Shown: positions 51,034 through 59,708 of the stretch, one piece after another
How positions within the stretch are numbered: position 1 is the stretch's first letter
Layout: every line of letters begins with the position of its first letter
Source of the DNA: Cytobacillus horneckiae
GTDB lineage: Bacteria > Bacillota > Bacilli > Bacillales > Cytobacillaceae
Reading direction: 5' to 3'
DNA: 64,000 nt
Assembly (NCBI RefSeq): GCF_002835735.1
Contig: NZ_PISD01000016.1
Span: forward strand, 109,501 to 173,500
Made by a program: the position numbers and the translations under genes
The notes under the pieces: model-generated
The model's database searches: none
The model's input: only the letters and a program-made list of their open reading frames with translations
Told to the model about the DNA's origin: nothing

Positions 51034-52395
51034 TTAAACTTTCTGATTGGCCAACCTGTAGTTTACGTTAGGCAGCCAATTTTTAATTTTAATATTTTCT
51101 AAGTCAAATATAATGGCTGCTTCTTCATCTGGATGTAAAATTTTATCACTGGTCATATTTGAGAACTTCGCAACCATTTCGTCCTTTGCTGCCTGATTTT
51201 CGGGATCACCTTTAGGATAATCTGTTGAGGCTTTAACTTTCATGCCATTTTCTAGAGTAATCTCTACTTTCGCCCCCCATTTTTCTGGATAAGCTCCTGT
51301 GAAGTATGGATCTGCAGCAACAGACACTTTTTCCATTAGTTCACGTATAACAGGGGAATGCAATGATTCTTTAGTAAAATCCTTCAATGAGGCAGATTGA
51401 TTAACGGCAATAAGCGCTGAGCAAAACTGACTGCTAAATTTTGATGCATAAATACTATCTGGCTGTGGGTTATCGGTAATGTCCAATACAGTTTGGTAGG
51501 TGTGTATATCGATGTTCTGAATGCTTTCATGAGTGAGGTTATGTTCTTGTACGAGCTGAAGAACACAATCCATTGCAGGATGAGTATGACGGCAGGAAGC
51601 ATGTATTTTAAAACTATTTTCAATAATTTTAAATTGTTTTCCTAATTGTTCTGTGATTTTTTCTTCATTATATTCAGTTGACATTGCTTGGAAGAAACCC
51701 CTTCTCCCTTCAAGGATCTTGCTTGCTGAGGAGAAGTTTTTCCTTGCTAGCATGGCTGCTAGCACCCCATTGTAGGCAGCCTTAGCTGTATGTAGCTGCT
51801 TTGTATTTGCTCCATCTTCAATAAATTCCCATAAACCAGCTGCTTGTGTACCAGCATTCCCTAATGCGTAGGCAATTTGTTCAACATTTAAGTTTAATAG
51901 TTTTGCACTCGCTGCCGCAGAACCAAACGTGCCGCAAGTTGCTGTGTTATGCCAATAATAATAATGAGATGGCGATACTGCTTCACCTATCCTGTAGCAT
52001 ACCTCATATCCAGCTACAATCGCAGTAATTAATTCTTTCCCTGTTAGATCATAAGCTTCTGCTATTGCTATAGCTGCCGGAATGACAACTGTTCCTGCAT
52101 GTATAATCGATGATTTGTGAATATCATCTAATTCGACAATATGGCTGCTAGCTGCGTTGACTAGACAGGCATTACCTATCGATGATTTTCCGCCGGTAAT
52201 CAATGAGCATTGTTCATTGCCGCCCCATTCTTCAACCAGTTCTTTAATCGACTGTACCGGCTTTTCATCTTTACCCGCTAAAGCCGAACCGTACCAGTCA
52301 AGAATACATATTTTAGTGAATTCGACAACTTCAAGGGGAAGGTCTTCATATTTTAAATGAACCGTATATTCTGCAAGCTTTTTGCTTAACGTCAT
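51034..52395 (-). CDS. MmgE/PrpD family protein
   Basis: Members include 2-methylcitrate dehydratase and cis-aconitate decarboxylase; many family proteins have unknown substrates. Here LAEYTVHLKYEDLP, DWYGSALAG, ASSHIVELDDIHKSS, CGTFGSAAASAKLLNL and ASCRHTHPAMD (His near 274) are visible. ATG 52395, 6 nt after GAGGG, gives 453 residues. It is the second gene of the gntR operon and precedes a fumarase-type hydratase, so a C5-C6 polycarboxylate is a likely substrate. Confidence 0.87.
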   Translation of the reverse strand: MTLSKKLAEYTVHLKYEDLPLEVVEFTKICILDWYGSALAGKDEKPVQSIKELVEEWGGNEQCSLITGGKSSIGNACLVNAASSHIVELDDIHKSSIIHAGTVVIPAAIAIAEAYDLTGKELITAIVAGYEVCYRIGEAVSPSHYYYWHNTATCGTFGSAAASAKLLNLNVEQIAYALGNAGTQAAGLWEFIEDGANTKQLHTAKAAYNGVLAAMLARKNFSSASKILEGRRGFFQAMSTEYNEEKITEQLGKQFKIIENSFKIHASCRHTHPAMDCVLQLVQEHNLTHESIQNIDIHTYQTVLDITDNPQPDSIYASKFSSQFCSALIAVNQSASLKDFTKESLHSPVIRELMEKVSVAADPYFTGAYPEKWGAKVEITLENGMKVKASTDYPKGDPENQAAKDEMVAKFSNMTSDKILHPDEEAAIIFDLENIKIKNWLPNVNYRLANQKV

Positions 52396-52467
52396 GTCAT
52401 TCCCTCTTTTCAAAAAATTATTAAGTTGAACCGCTTTCAAAATCTTTTAAGAAGAAAAAAGGGAAAA

Positions 52468-53130
52468 TTACTCCCCTTCAGTCTTCAAATTTTTTATTAA
52501 AGTTTCTCCAGTACGCAATATATGAGTGCTTAAAATATTAGCAGCCGTTTCTTTGTCTTCCCTCTTTAAAGCTTCCAGTATTTTTCGATGTTCAATATTG
52601 GATGTTTCTCTTTGACCTGTAATGAGGTGAGGCGTTTGCTGCGGAAGCCCGTTCCATAAAGTATCAATGAAGGCATTAAGGCGCTCCCATTTGCATTGAT
52701 CAAGGAGCAAGCGATGAAATTCAATATTGCATTCTACAAACTGATTTACGTCTGTTGCTTCATCCATTAATTCCACTAACTTGGATAATTGCTTTAAATC
52801 TTCACTCGATAAATTATCCGCACTTTGAAGCAATGCCATTCTTTCTAACTGTGCACGAAGCGCATATACTTCTTTAATATCCTCAAGTTTAATCGTTTTA
52901 ACAATCGCACCTTTATGAGGCACGAGCGTTATTAATCCTTCTGTTTCCAATTTTCGCAGTGCCTCTCTAATCGGCATCCGGCTTACACCTAATTTTTCCG
53001 CAAGATCCGATTGCTTTAGCCGTTCTCCGGGCTTAAATTGACCTTTAATGATTGCTTCTCTTATCACATTGCAAACTTTCAAATGCAATGTATCTCGATT
53101 ATCTAATTTTAAATCAATTTCAGTAGACAT
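52468..53130 (-). CDS. GntR/FadR-family (FCD domain) transcriptional regulator
   Basis: This 220-residue regulator has an N-terminal winged helix (IREAIIKGQFKPGERLKQSDLAEKLGVSRMPIREALRKLE seen in segments, about 24-62) and a C-terminal FCD all-helical domain (about 85-210) with likely metal-ligand residues in FVECNIEFHRLL and the later HRKILEAL. FCD regulators usually repress carboxylate catabolism until the inducer binds. A GGATAC-type palindrome overlaps its own -10 box, and related sites lie at three other promoters. Confidence 0.92.
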   Translation of the reverse strand: MSTEIDLKLDNRDTLHLKVCNVIREAIIKGQFKPGERLKQSDLAEKLGVSRMPIREALRKLETEGLITLVPHKGAIVKTIKLEDIKEVYALRAQLERMALLQSADNLSSEDLKQLSKLVELMDEATDVNQFVECNIEFHRLLLDQCKWERLNAFIDTLWNGLPQQTPHLITGQRETSNIEHRKILEALKREDKETAANILSTHILRTGETLIKNLKTEGE

Positions 53131-53161
53131 ATAGATATCATTCCTTTATCCCTTTTAAAAT

Positions 53162-53190
53162 AGGATACAAAATCCAATATGAATTGTCTA
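53162..53190 (-). promoter_or_regulatory. gntR promoter
   Basis: On the minus strand TAGACA (53185-53190), 17 bp, TATCCT (53162-53167). The candidate operator overlaps the -10 box. Confidence 0.55.
53163..53175. promoter_or_regulatory. Candidate GntR operator at its own promoter
   Basis: GGATACAAAATCC; on the minus strand the longer site reads TTGGATTTTGTATCC, 13/15 identical to the site at 24723-24735. It covers the -10 region of the gntR promoter. Confidence 0.55.
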
Positions 53191-53558
53191 TACTTTTAAA
53201 AAAATTCTCATTATAATAAACTTATTCATTTCTACTATGTTTACTCAACGACAACCGTAAAACCAATCATAATGTTGGCCAATAAATCCCCCGGAACGCT
53301 TTACTTGATTCGAGAACTCCATTCATTGCCTTTTTTCTGCGTCTCGATAATTAAGAATCCCACAGCGCTATTGTTTTCGTCTTTTTACTGTTACCATAAC
53401 AAAATCAATCAGCTGAGCTTTACCGTATAGCTGCAATTTGCTTCTTGCCTTTCACTATTCAAACATAACATTGAATGTGCTAATGATGATGAAATCGTGC
53501 ACATTTCCGCCATCTTCTCCCGATAACCACCGTTATTCAGAAAAGAGCTTAGTCCTGT
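53191..53558. other. Intergenic region without a recognisable gene
   Basis: Between gntR and the CitE-like gene lie about 370 bp without a credible gene. Short open frames on the minus strand have no SD or recognisable motifs. The region may hold a decayed gene. No terminator with a T-tract is evident directly after the CitE-like gene. Confidence 0.4.
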
Positions 53559-54404
53559 TTATTCCAAAAGCAATTTAGCCATTTTATAAACAGGATAATC
53601 TACTAATCTTTCATTTACTTGTATAGAAGCAAGTCCCCTAAGCTCTGCAGCTTCGAATGAAGCGACGATTTCCTTTGCCTCCAACACTTCCTTTTCACTC
53701 GGTTTAAATATTTGATGAATAGTTTCTAGTTGTTTTGGATGAATGGCTAACTTTGCTTTAAATCCTAGCTGCTTTCCTGCCTTCGCATCATTCATTAATG
53801 CCCTTTCATCATTTATTTCGGGGAAAACCGCATCAATCGGACCTTCAATCTCTGCTGCCCTAGATGCATTCACAATTTGAGATTTTGCATAAAGGAGCTC
53901 TGTTCCTACACGCGATAGGTTTACTCCTATATCAAGAGAATAATCAATCGAACCGAATGCCATTCTCTTAATATATGGATGCGAGCACCCGATCTCATAG
54001 GCAAAATGAATGCCTTTAGCAGATTCAATAAGAGGAATCACCTCGAAATCAGGTCTCATTCTCCCTGATTGATGGAGACCATTTTCAATGTAATGGCATA
54101 TTTCCTTTAATTTATGTTGGGATTCTGCTTTTGGTAAAACAATTCCCTGTACATCCGTCTCTATTACTAAATCAATATCTTCCTTCCAATAGCTTGTTGA
54201 TACATCATTTATTCTTATATAAATGTTTTTTGAAATATTATTATTTTTCAAGAAAATTTCGACTTCTTTTCGTACATCTACTTTTGCTGATAGTGCCACA
54301 GAATCTTCCAAGTCAATTATAATATTTTCGGCAATAGATATTATTGCTTTTTCCATCATTTTTTTTGACTTTCCCGGTACAAAAAGATAAGAGCTATTCT
54401 TCAT
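53559..54404 (-). CDS. HpcH/HpaI-CitE family CoA-ester lyase
   Basis: This 281-residue TIM-barrel protein begins SSYLFVPGKSKKMMEKA, typical of CitE/malyl-CoA lyases. IIIDLEDSVALSAK includes the metal-binding Glu/Asp, YIRINDVST the CoA-contacting Arg, and IPLIESAKGI a conserved Glu. The FGSIDYSLDIG segment and KLAIHPKQLETI complete the family pattern. Members cleave citramalyl-CoA, malyl-CoA or citryl-CoA. Located 20 bp downstream of a TRAP permease gene, it probably cleaves a hydroxy-dicarboxyl-CoA to acetyl-CoA plus an oxoacid. Confidence 0.87.
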   Translation of the reverse strand: MKNSSYLFVPGKSKKMMEKAIISIAENIIIDLEDSVALSAKVDVRKEVEIFLKNNNISKNIYIRINDVSTSYWKEDIDLVIETDVQGIVLPKAESQHKLKEICHYIENGLHQSGRMRPDFEVIPLIESAKGIHFAYEIGCSHPYIKRMAFGSIDYSLDIGVNLSRVGTELLYAKSQIVNASRAAEIEGPIDAVFPEINDERALMNDAKAGKQLGFKAKLAIHPKQLETIHQIFKPSEKEVLEAKEIVASFEAAELRGLASIQVNERLVDYPVYKMAKLLLE

Positions 54405-54424
54405 TTTATTCCCCCTTCCGTTTT

Positions 54425-55693
54425 CTACTCAGCTAAAAACAAAGAGATTTGCGGGAAGAGTATTACTAGGATTAACGCAACGACCATTAATCCAAAGAAT
54501 GGCATTACTCCTTTTATGACTTCACCAACCTTTTCTTTCGTTATCCCGCTTACAACAAATAAATTAAGACCAACCGGCGGTGTAATCATCGCTAATTCCA
54601 TATTAATTGTCATAATGATTGCAAAATGGATAATATTGATATCAAATAACGCTAAAACAGGCAACAGGATTGGCAGAGTAATAAGAATAATCGCCGTTGC
54701 TTCTAAAAACATGCCAAGTATAAAGAACATAATATTGACGCCTAATATAAAGATCCATTTATTTGCTGAACTTTGTTCAATCCATAACGCAAATGCTTGT
54801 GGTACTTGTTCGGTTGTGAGGAACATACCGAAGACCATTGCGGATGCGATAACTAAGAATATCATTGCGGTAACATTTATTGATTCTTTTAACACTTCAC
54901 GAAACTTTTTAAATGTCATTTCTTTATAAATAAAAACTGAAACAATGAGGCCATACAAACAAGAAACAAATGCAGCTTCAGTTGGCGTGACAATACCTGA
55001 ATAAATTCCGCCAAGAATGAATACCGGTAGCAAAAAACCCCATATAGCTTTATATGTTTTTTTCCACCTCTCATTCATTGGTGCTTTCTCCAATTTGCCA
55101 TAGTTATGTCTTTTAGCATGAAATATAGCTGAGATTAATAGTATTCCACCAAGCATTAAGCCGGGAATAATTCCGGCGGCGAACAGCTTACCTACAGATT
55201 CTTCAGCTACTGTTGCATAAATAATTAACGGTATAGATGGAGGGATTAATATACCTAAAGTGCCTGCAGCCGCCACTAATCCCATGGAATATCTTTTGCT
55301 GTAGCCTGCCTTCACCATGGCTGGAATCATAATTCCACCAATTGCAGCTGCAGTTGCCGGACTGGATCCGGAAATTGCTGCGAAAATCATACAAGCGAGA
55401 ATTGTCACAACAGCTAGTCCGCCACGCATATGCCCAACCCATGATTTTAAGGATTCTATCAAGTGATACGATATTCCGCCCTTTGACATGATAATTCCTG
55501 CAAAAACAAATCCTGGGATAGCCATGAGCGTTGCTGAGTTTAGTGAGTTAAACATTTTTAGCGAAACTGTATACAAAGTGAAATCTACCATGAATAACGC
55601 AAGAATACTTGATAAACCTAAACTGATTGCAATTGGTACTCTTAATAGGCAAAGAATTGCAAAGGCAGAGAATAAGACAATAATTGCAGTCAT
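54425..55693 (-). CDS. TRAP transporter large permease (DctM), second system
   Basis: This 422-residue protein has about 12 membrane spans, with GSSPATAAAIGGIMIPAMVKAGYSKRY (in part SSPATAAAIGG), GTLGILIPPSIPLIIY and the C-terminal MELAMITPPVGLNLFVVSG. It overlaps the DctQ gene by 4 bp. Its solute receptor is the divergent gene at 56517. Confidence 0.92.
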   Translation of the reverse strand: MTAIIVLFSAFAILCLLRVPIAISLGLSSILALFMVDFTLYTVSLKMFNSLNSATLMAIPGFVFAGIIMSKGGISYHLIESLKSWVGHMRGGLAVVTILACMIFAAISGSSPATAAAIGGIMIPAMVKAGYSKRYSMGLVAAAGTLGILIPPSIPLIIYATVAEESVGKLFAAGIIPGLMLGGILLISAIFHAKRHNYGKLEKAPMNERWKKTYKAIWGFLLPVFILGGIYSGIVTPTEAAFVSCLYGLIVSVFIYKEMTFKKFREVLKESINVTAMIFLVIASAMVFGMFLTTEQVPQAFALWIEQSSANKWIFILGVNIMFFILGMFLEATAIILITLPILLPVLALFDINIIHFAIIMTINMELAMITPPVGLNLFVVSGITKEKVGEVIKGVMPFFGLMVVALILVILFPQISLFLAE

Positions 55694-56244
55694 GCGCCTA
55701 CCCCTTTCTTTTTATTTTCTTCACTTAACTCTTTCATTTCCCGGGCTAAAACCTCAAGTTCACCAGTAAGCTCCTTCTTATCCCCTTTGGCAGCTTTGTA
55801 CGATTTAAATAAAAAGTAGATGCCAAGAAGGAACATACTTATGGGCAATACTAATAATGTCATCCACATTGGCAAACCGACATCAATTGTTTTCGTCGCC
55901 TGAACCTTTGTAAGCGTTATCAATTCAACCGATGAATACGCTAAAAAAAGAGCAAAGCCTGCCCCAATTAAATTGCTGATGCACCCTACAACTCTCTTAA
56001 ACTTAAAAGACAATTTATCAAATAATAATTCAACTTGAATGTGACGATTATCCTTAAGGGCCATCCCAAAACCTAAAAAAATGGACCATACAAGCATAAA
56101 TTCAAATATTTCTGTGATCCATGCTTGGGGAGAATTTAAAACATATCTAGTAAAAACCCCATAAATGCTTACAGCCACGCCACCGACGAAAAGAACACCG
56201 GCTACTCCTCCCTCTAAAATATCAAGTTTTTTTAGTATTTTCAC
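55690..56244 (-). CDS. TRAP transporter small permease (DctQ), second system
   Basis: This 184-residue protein has four hydrophobic spans, with the family pattern LVWSIFLGFGMALKDNRHIQVELL. A charged C-terminal tail (KAAKGDKKELTGE...) is longer than usual. It has a GTG start 8 nt after AAGGAG. A candidate GntR operator lies 19 bp upstream of the start codon. Confidence 0.9.
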   Translation of the reverse strand: MKILKKLDILEGGVAGVLFVGGVAVSIYGVFTRYVLNSPQAWITEIFEFMLVWSIFLGFGMALKDNRHIQVELLFDKLSFKFKRVVGCISNLIGAGFALFLAYSSVELITLTKVQATKTIDVGLPMWMTLLVLPISMFLLGIYFLFKSYKAAKGDKKELTGELEVLAREMKELSEENKKKGVGA

Positions 56245-56262
56245 TTTTTCAACTCCTTTTGT

Positions 56263-56278
56263 AGATTGTATCCAATCT
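56263..56278. promoter_or_regulatory. Candidate GntR site upstream of dctQ (second TRAP)
   Basis: AGATTGTATCCAATCT has 6-bp complementary arms around TATC and contains TTGGATAC on the minus strand, the half-site shared with 24723-24735, 53163-53175 and 56391-56406. It lies in the dctQ leader. Confidence 0.5.
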
Positions 56279-56345
56279 GTTTTTCTTTATTACTTTACTA
56301 TACATCCGAGAATAAATAAACAGAAAATTAATTATTTTTTATGTA

Positions 56346-56374
56346 TTCACAATAATTTATACTTTTGTTATACT
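56346..56374 (+). promoter_or_regulatory. Promoter of the second TRAP receptor gene
   Basis: TTCACA (56346-56351), 17 bp, TATACT (56369-56374). A candidate operator at 56391-56406 lies about 10-25 bp after the expected start of transcription. Confidence 0.55.
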
Positions 56375-56390
56375 ATACATCAGATGATTG

Positions 56391-56406
56391 ATATTGTATC
56401 CAATAT
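56391..56406. promoter_or_regulatory. Candidate GntR site in the dctP leader
   Basis: ATATTGTATCCAATAT has perfect 6-bp arms around TATC and contains TTGGATAC on the minus strand. It is located just after the predicted dctP transcription start, where a bound repressor would block elongation. Confidence 0.55.
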
Positions 56407-56450
56407 ACATTTTTAAAGGAGGTTTTCTTTCAAGTTTATTGATTGGCAAA

Positions 56451-56480
56451 ATGAAAGCGATTGCTTTTCTGGAAGTATAA
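56451..56480 (+). CDS. Nine-codon upstream frame in the dctP leader
   Basis: ATG to TAA encodes MKAIAFLEV. If read past the stop, the frame continues DIEIPIEEGG and joins the dctP frame. The peptide resembles the first residues of zinc-type alcohol dehydrogenases (MKAIxF...I.I.E.P), so it may be a decayed gene remnant or a leader peptide. No good SD lies at the optimum distance; AAAGGAGG is about 25 nt upstream. Confidence 0.25.
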   Translation: MKAIAFLEV

Positions 56481-56516
56481 GACATCGAAATTCCCATTGA
56501 AGAAGGAGGTTTTATT

Positions 56517-57542
56517 ATGCGGAGAATGAGGCATTTGCTTGCCATTATCTTAATCTTATCTATTGCTGCTCTTAGCGGCTGCGGAAGCAGTACAAATCAT
56601 GCTGACGCATCGCAAAAGGAAGGCATACAACAAATGACGATTAAAATATCACATGTTGTGGCAGAAAATACGCCTAAACAAATGGGTGCATTGAAAATGA
56701 AAGAAGTAATAGAGGAAAAATCAGAGGGCAAAATCAAAGTGGAGATTTTCCCCAATAGCTCACTGTTTGGCGACAAAGATGAATATCAAAACTTAATTGC
56801 TAATAATATTCAGTTCATTATGCCTGAAATGACCAAGCTCGTCGGCAGTGAAGCTGGATTTAACATTCCCGCGATGCCCTTCTTATTTGAAAGCGATCAG
56901 GCCGCCGAAGCTTTCTGGGATGGTGAAAAAGGAAAAGAGGTTTTAGGGCGACTTGAGAAAGACGGCGTGCTCGGTGTCTCCATGTGGCCAAATGGGGCTA
57001 AACAAATTACGAATAACAAGAGGCCCATAGAATCCCCCGAGGATTTTAAAGGAATGAAAATAAGGACAACAGGAGGTCAGTTATTAGAAGATTTGTTTGG
57101 CACCCTTGGCGCAGGCTCCACCTCCATCCCATTTGGTGAGCTTTACACAGCTCTTCAGCAAGGCACTGTTGATGGTCAGGATAACCCCTATAGCAATATA
57201 GAATCAAAGAAATTTGATGAAGTGCAAAAATATATTTCCATCATGGGAATTACAAGGGTTGATTATGCACTTCTAACCAATACTACATTTTGGAATAGCA
57301 TGAACGATGAAACGAAGGCAATTGTAGAGCTTGGCATAGAAGAAGGAACAACGGTAGCTAGAGAATCTGCTGCAAAATTGAATGAAGAAGCACGTGAAAA
57401 ATTGATTGAAAATGGAAATTCACAAATAAATGAACTTTCCGAGGAACAAATCGAAGAGTTTAAAGAATTTTTAACACCTTTGTACAATGAATGGAAAGAG
57501 AAAATTGGAACCGATATTATAGAGGATGCAGAAAGCAGATAA
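56517..57542 (+). CDS. DctP-type TRAP solute-binding lipoprotein, second system
   Basis: This 341-residue receptor has a lipobox, ALSGC (Cys22). The DctP fold shows GALKMKEVIEEKSEGKIKVEIFPNSSLFGD (in part SEGKIKVEIFPNSS), FKGMKIRTTGGQLLEDLFGTLGA with the ligand-binding Arg (about residue 181), and ALQQGTVDGQDNPYSNI, which is typical of C4-dicarboxylate receptors. GGAGG lies 7 nt before the ATG. It is divergent from its permease genes and shares the control region with them. Confidence 0.92.
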   Translation: MRRMRHLLAIILILSIAALSGCGSSTNHADASQKEGIQQMTIKISHVVAENTPKQMGALKMKEVIEEKSEGKIKVEIFPNSSLFGDKDEYQNLIANNIQFIMPEMTKLVGSEAGFNIPAMPFLFESDQAAEAFWDGEKGKEVLGRLEKDGVLGVSMWPNGAKQITNNKRPIESPEDFKGMKIRTTGGQLLEDLFGTLGAGSTSIPFGELYTALQQGTVDGQDNPYSNIESKKFDEVQKYISIMGITRVDYALLTNTTFWNSMNDETKAIVELGIEEGTTVARESAAKLNEEAREKLIENGNSQINELSEEQIEEFKEFLTPLYNEWKEKIGTDIIEDAESR

Positions 57543-57688
57543 ATAGCCTTTTATAACTATAACGATGTTCTCTCTAAGTGCTCGCTTTTCCGCCTGCGAT
57601 CAGGGCTTTTTGTGGCTGCATGGCATCCTTCCACGTCCTTTTAACAGTGATGCAAAAACTCACAAATAAACTTACGACTAACCAAATA

Positions 57689-57724
57689 AAAAAGAATCCC
57701 TATTATTCTACGGGGATTCTTTTT
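57689..57724. terminator. Bidirectional terminator between dctP and dmlA-like genes
   Basis: A 12-bp perfect stem, AAAAAGAATCCC with GGGATTCTTTTT (57689-57700, 57713-57724), has a 12-nt loop and T-rich ends on both strands. It serves two convergent genes. Confidence 0.8.
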
Positions 57725-57729
57725 AAAAC

Positions 57730-58785
57730 TTATTGCTTTAATCGCTTGCAAATCTCTTCAGCGACTTCAACCGTTGTTGCATTTCCGCCGATGTCAGGCG
57801 TTTTAATACCTGCGGCAGTCACCTCTTCCACAACTTGCAGCAGCCTCTCACCCATTTCAACCTCACCAAAATGATCAAGCATCATTTTCGCTGTCCATAT
57901 TTGACCAATCGGGTTGGCGATCCCTTTTCCATAGATATCTGGAGCAGAACCATGGACAGGCTCAAACATAGAAGGATATTTTCCATTTGTGTTAATATTT
58001 CCGGCCGGAGCAATTCCGATGCTGCCCATAATCGCTCCGCCAATATCTGTTAAAATATCTCCGAATAGATTGCTGGCAACAATTACATCAAACGTTTGCG
58101 GCTTAGAAATGAAAAACGCCGCCAGTGCATCAATATGGTTAACTGAAGTTTTTATGTCAGGATAATCGTTCTTCACTTCATTAAAAACCTCATCCCAGAA
58201 TGGCATAGAATGGACAATTCCATTGGATTTAGTCGCTGACGTCACATGCCCTTTTCTAGTTTTAGCCAAATCGAAGGCGTATCTCATTGCCCGCTCTGTT
58301 CCCTTTTTAGTAAAAACGGCATTTTGAATGGCGACCTCGTCTTCACCCTTATGTATTCTCCCTCCAGCTTCACTATACTCTCCTTCACTATTTTCTCTAA
58401 CGACCATTAAATCAAAATCTTTCGGATTAGCAAGCGGTGAAGGCAACCCACTAAATAGCTTTGCAGGTCGTATATTTATACTTTGCTCAAACTCCCTTCT
58501 AATCTTTATTAATAGGCCCCATAATGATACATGGTCGGGTACAATTGCCGGATTTCCCACTGCTCCAAGAAAAATGGCATGATAGTTTCTTAAAATTTCG
58601 AGACCATCATCATCCATCATTTTTCCATGTTCTAAATAATAGTCACAGCTCCATGGAAATTCCTTCGTTTCAAATTGAATACCACCATGGACTTCTGCCA
58701 CTGTATGCAAAACATTTAATGCAGCAGGAACAACTTCCTTGCCGATTCCGTCTCCTGGTATAATAGCTATATTATATTTCTTCAT
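57730..58785 (-). CDS. D-malate/tartrate dehydrogenase family enzyme (decarboxylating)
   Basis: This 351-residue member of the isocitrate/isopropylmalate dehydrogenase family has IAIIPGDGIGKEVVPAA, WSCDYYLEHGKMM, DHVSLWGLLIKIRREFEQ, the Arg/Tyr segment VVRENSEGEYS, and SNLFGDILTDIGG. The DHVSLW and WSCDYY motifs are those of DmlA/TtuC enzymes. They act on D-malate, tartrate or 3-alkylmalates with NAD. ATG 58785 follows GGTGGGG; upstream in-frame ATGs have no SD. It complements the hydratase and lyase genes of the cluster. Confidence 0.88.
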   Translation of the reverse strand: MKKYNIAIIPGDGIGKEVVPAALNVLHTVAEVHGGIQFETKEFPWSCDYYLEHGKMMDDDGLEILRNYHAIFLGAVGNPAIVPDHVSLWGLLIKIRREFEQSINIRPAKLFSGLPSPLANPKDFDLMVVRENSEGEYSEAGGRIHKGEDEVAIQNAVFTKKGTERAMRYAFDLAKTRKGHVTSATKSNGIVHSMPFWDEVFNEVKNDYPDIKTSVNHIDALAAFFISKPQTFDVIVASNLFGDILTDIGGAIMGSIGIAPAGNINTNGKYPSMFEPVHGSAPDIYGKGIANPIGQIWTAKMMLDHFGEVEMGERLLQVVEEVTAAGIKTPDIGGNATTVEVAEEICKRLKQ

Positions 58786-58976
58786 CTCTTCCCCACCTTC
58801 ATTCACAATTTCTGCCTCTTTATTCATCATAGTCTTTATAATGAAAATATTCAATTTTTATCACGAAAGGGAGAGTGAGTATTCCTGCAAGCACATAAGT
58901 CGCTGGACATAATGAAATAATTAGTATATAAATTACAATGAATCTAATGTTTACATATGCTGAGGAAGTGAATTGT

Positions 58977-59708
58977 TTGTCAGAAAAGGATTCTATTGCC
59001 ATAAAACTAAATAATATTAATTATGGAACAAAAAATGTAGAAATTTTAAAAGGGATAACTGGAAATATTTACAAAGGAAAAATCACAACGCTTGTCGGTC
59101 CTTCAGGATCAGGAAAATCAACGCTCTTTAGCCTTTTGAACGGGATGAGATCCCCGCAAACAGGTACGATTATTATTAATGGAAAGAATATTAACGAATT
59201 CGATCCATTACAGCTTAGAAGAGAAGTCGGCATTGTATTGCAAAAAGCGGTCATGATTAATGGAGATGTGTTTAAAAACTTATCGCTTCCTCTTTCACTT
59301 CAAGGAAAGACATTAGCAAAGGATAAAGCGATCGAATACTTAAAATTAATTGGGTTAAATGAATCATTCTTACATAGACAAGCAGCTGATTTGTCAGGCG
59401 GTCAGCAGCAAAGAATATCTATTGCAAGATCATTGATAAATGAGCCGCCTATTTTGCTGCTGGACGAAATTACTTCTTCTCTTGATCAAGCGTCCCAACA
59501 TGAAATTGAGCAGCTTATTTCCAACGTTAATAAGGAATTTGCTACGACTATTATTTGGATTACTCATAACTTGCAGCAAGCGGTAACAATCGGTCATGAC
59601 ACATGGGTGATGGTCGATGGAAAACTTGTTGAATCGGGAAGCAGCAATCTGCTAGAAAATCCAAAGTCAGATGAAGTCAAGCAGTTTTTAAAAGGAGGAG
59701 ACAAATGA
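58977..59708 (+). CDS. ABC transporter ATP-binding protein (FetA/YbbL-like)
   Basis: This is a 243-residue ATPase with Walker A GPSGSGKST, Q-loop VGIVLQKAVM, signature LSGGQQQR and Walker B ILLLDE. The similarity to FetA/YbbL is supported by the adjacent permease of the FetB family. TTG 58977 sits about 10 nt after GAGGA; ATGs at 58938 and 58947 lack an SD. It overlaps the permease gene by 4 bp. FetAB is reported as an iron exporter in E. coli; the substrate here is unproven. Confidence 0.83.
   Translation: MSEKDSIAIKLNNINYGTKNVEILKGITGNIYKGKITTLVGPSGSGKSTLFSLLNGMRSPQTGTIIINGKNINEFDPLQLRREVGIVLQKAVMINGDVFKNLSLPLSLQGKTLAKDKAIEYLKLIGLNESFLHRQAADLSGGQQQRISIARSLINEPPILLLDEITSSLDQASQHEIEQLISNVNKEFATTIIWITHNLQQAVTIGHDTWVMVDGKLVESGSSNLLENPKSDEVKQFLKGGDK

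Noticed and set aside
54516..54929. Long antisense open frames inside membrane-protein genes (also 44614-45000 and 31254-31562)
   Set aside because: They lie opposite hydrophobic coding sequence, have no SD, and their composition mirrors the real gene.
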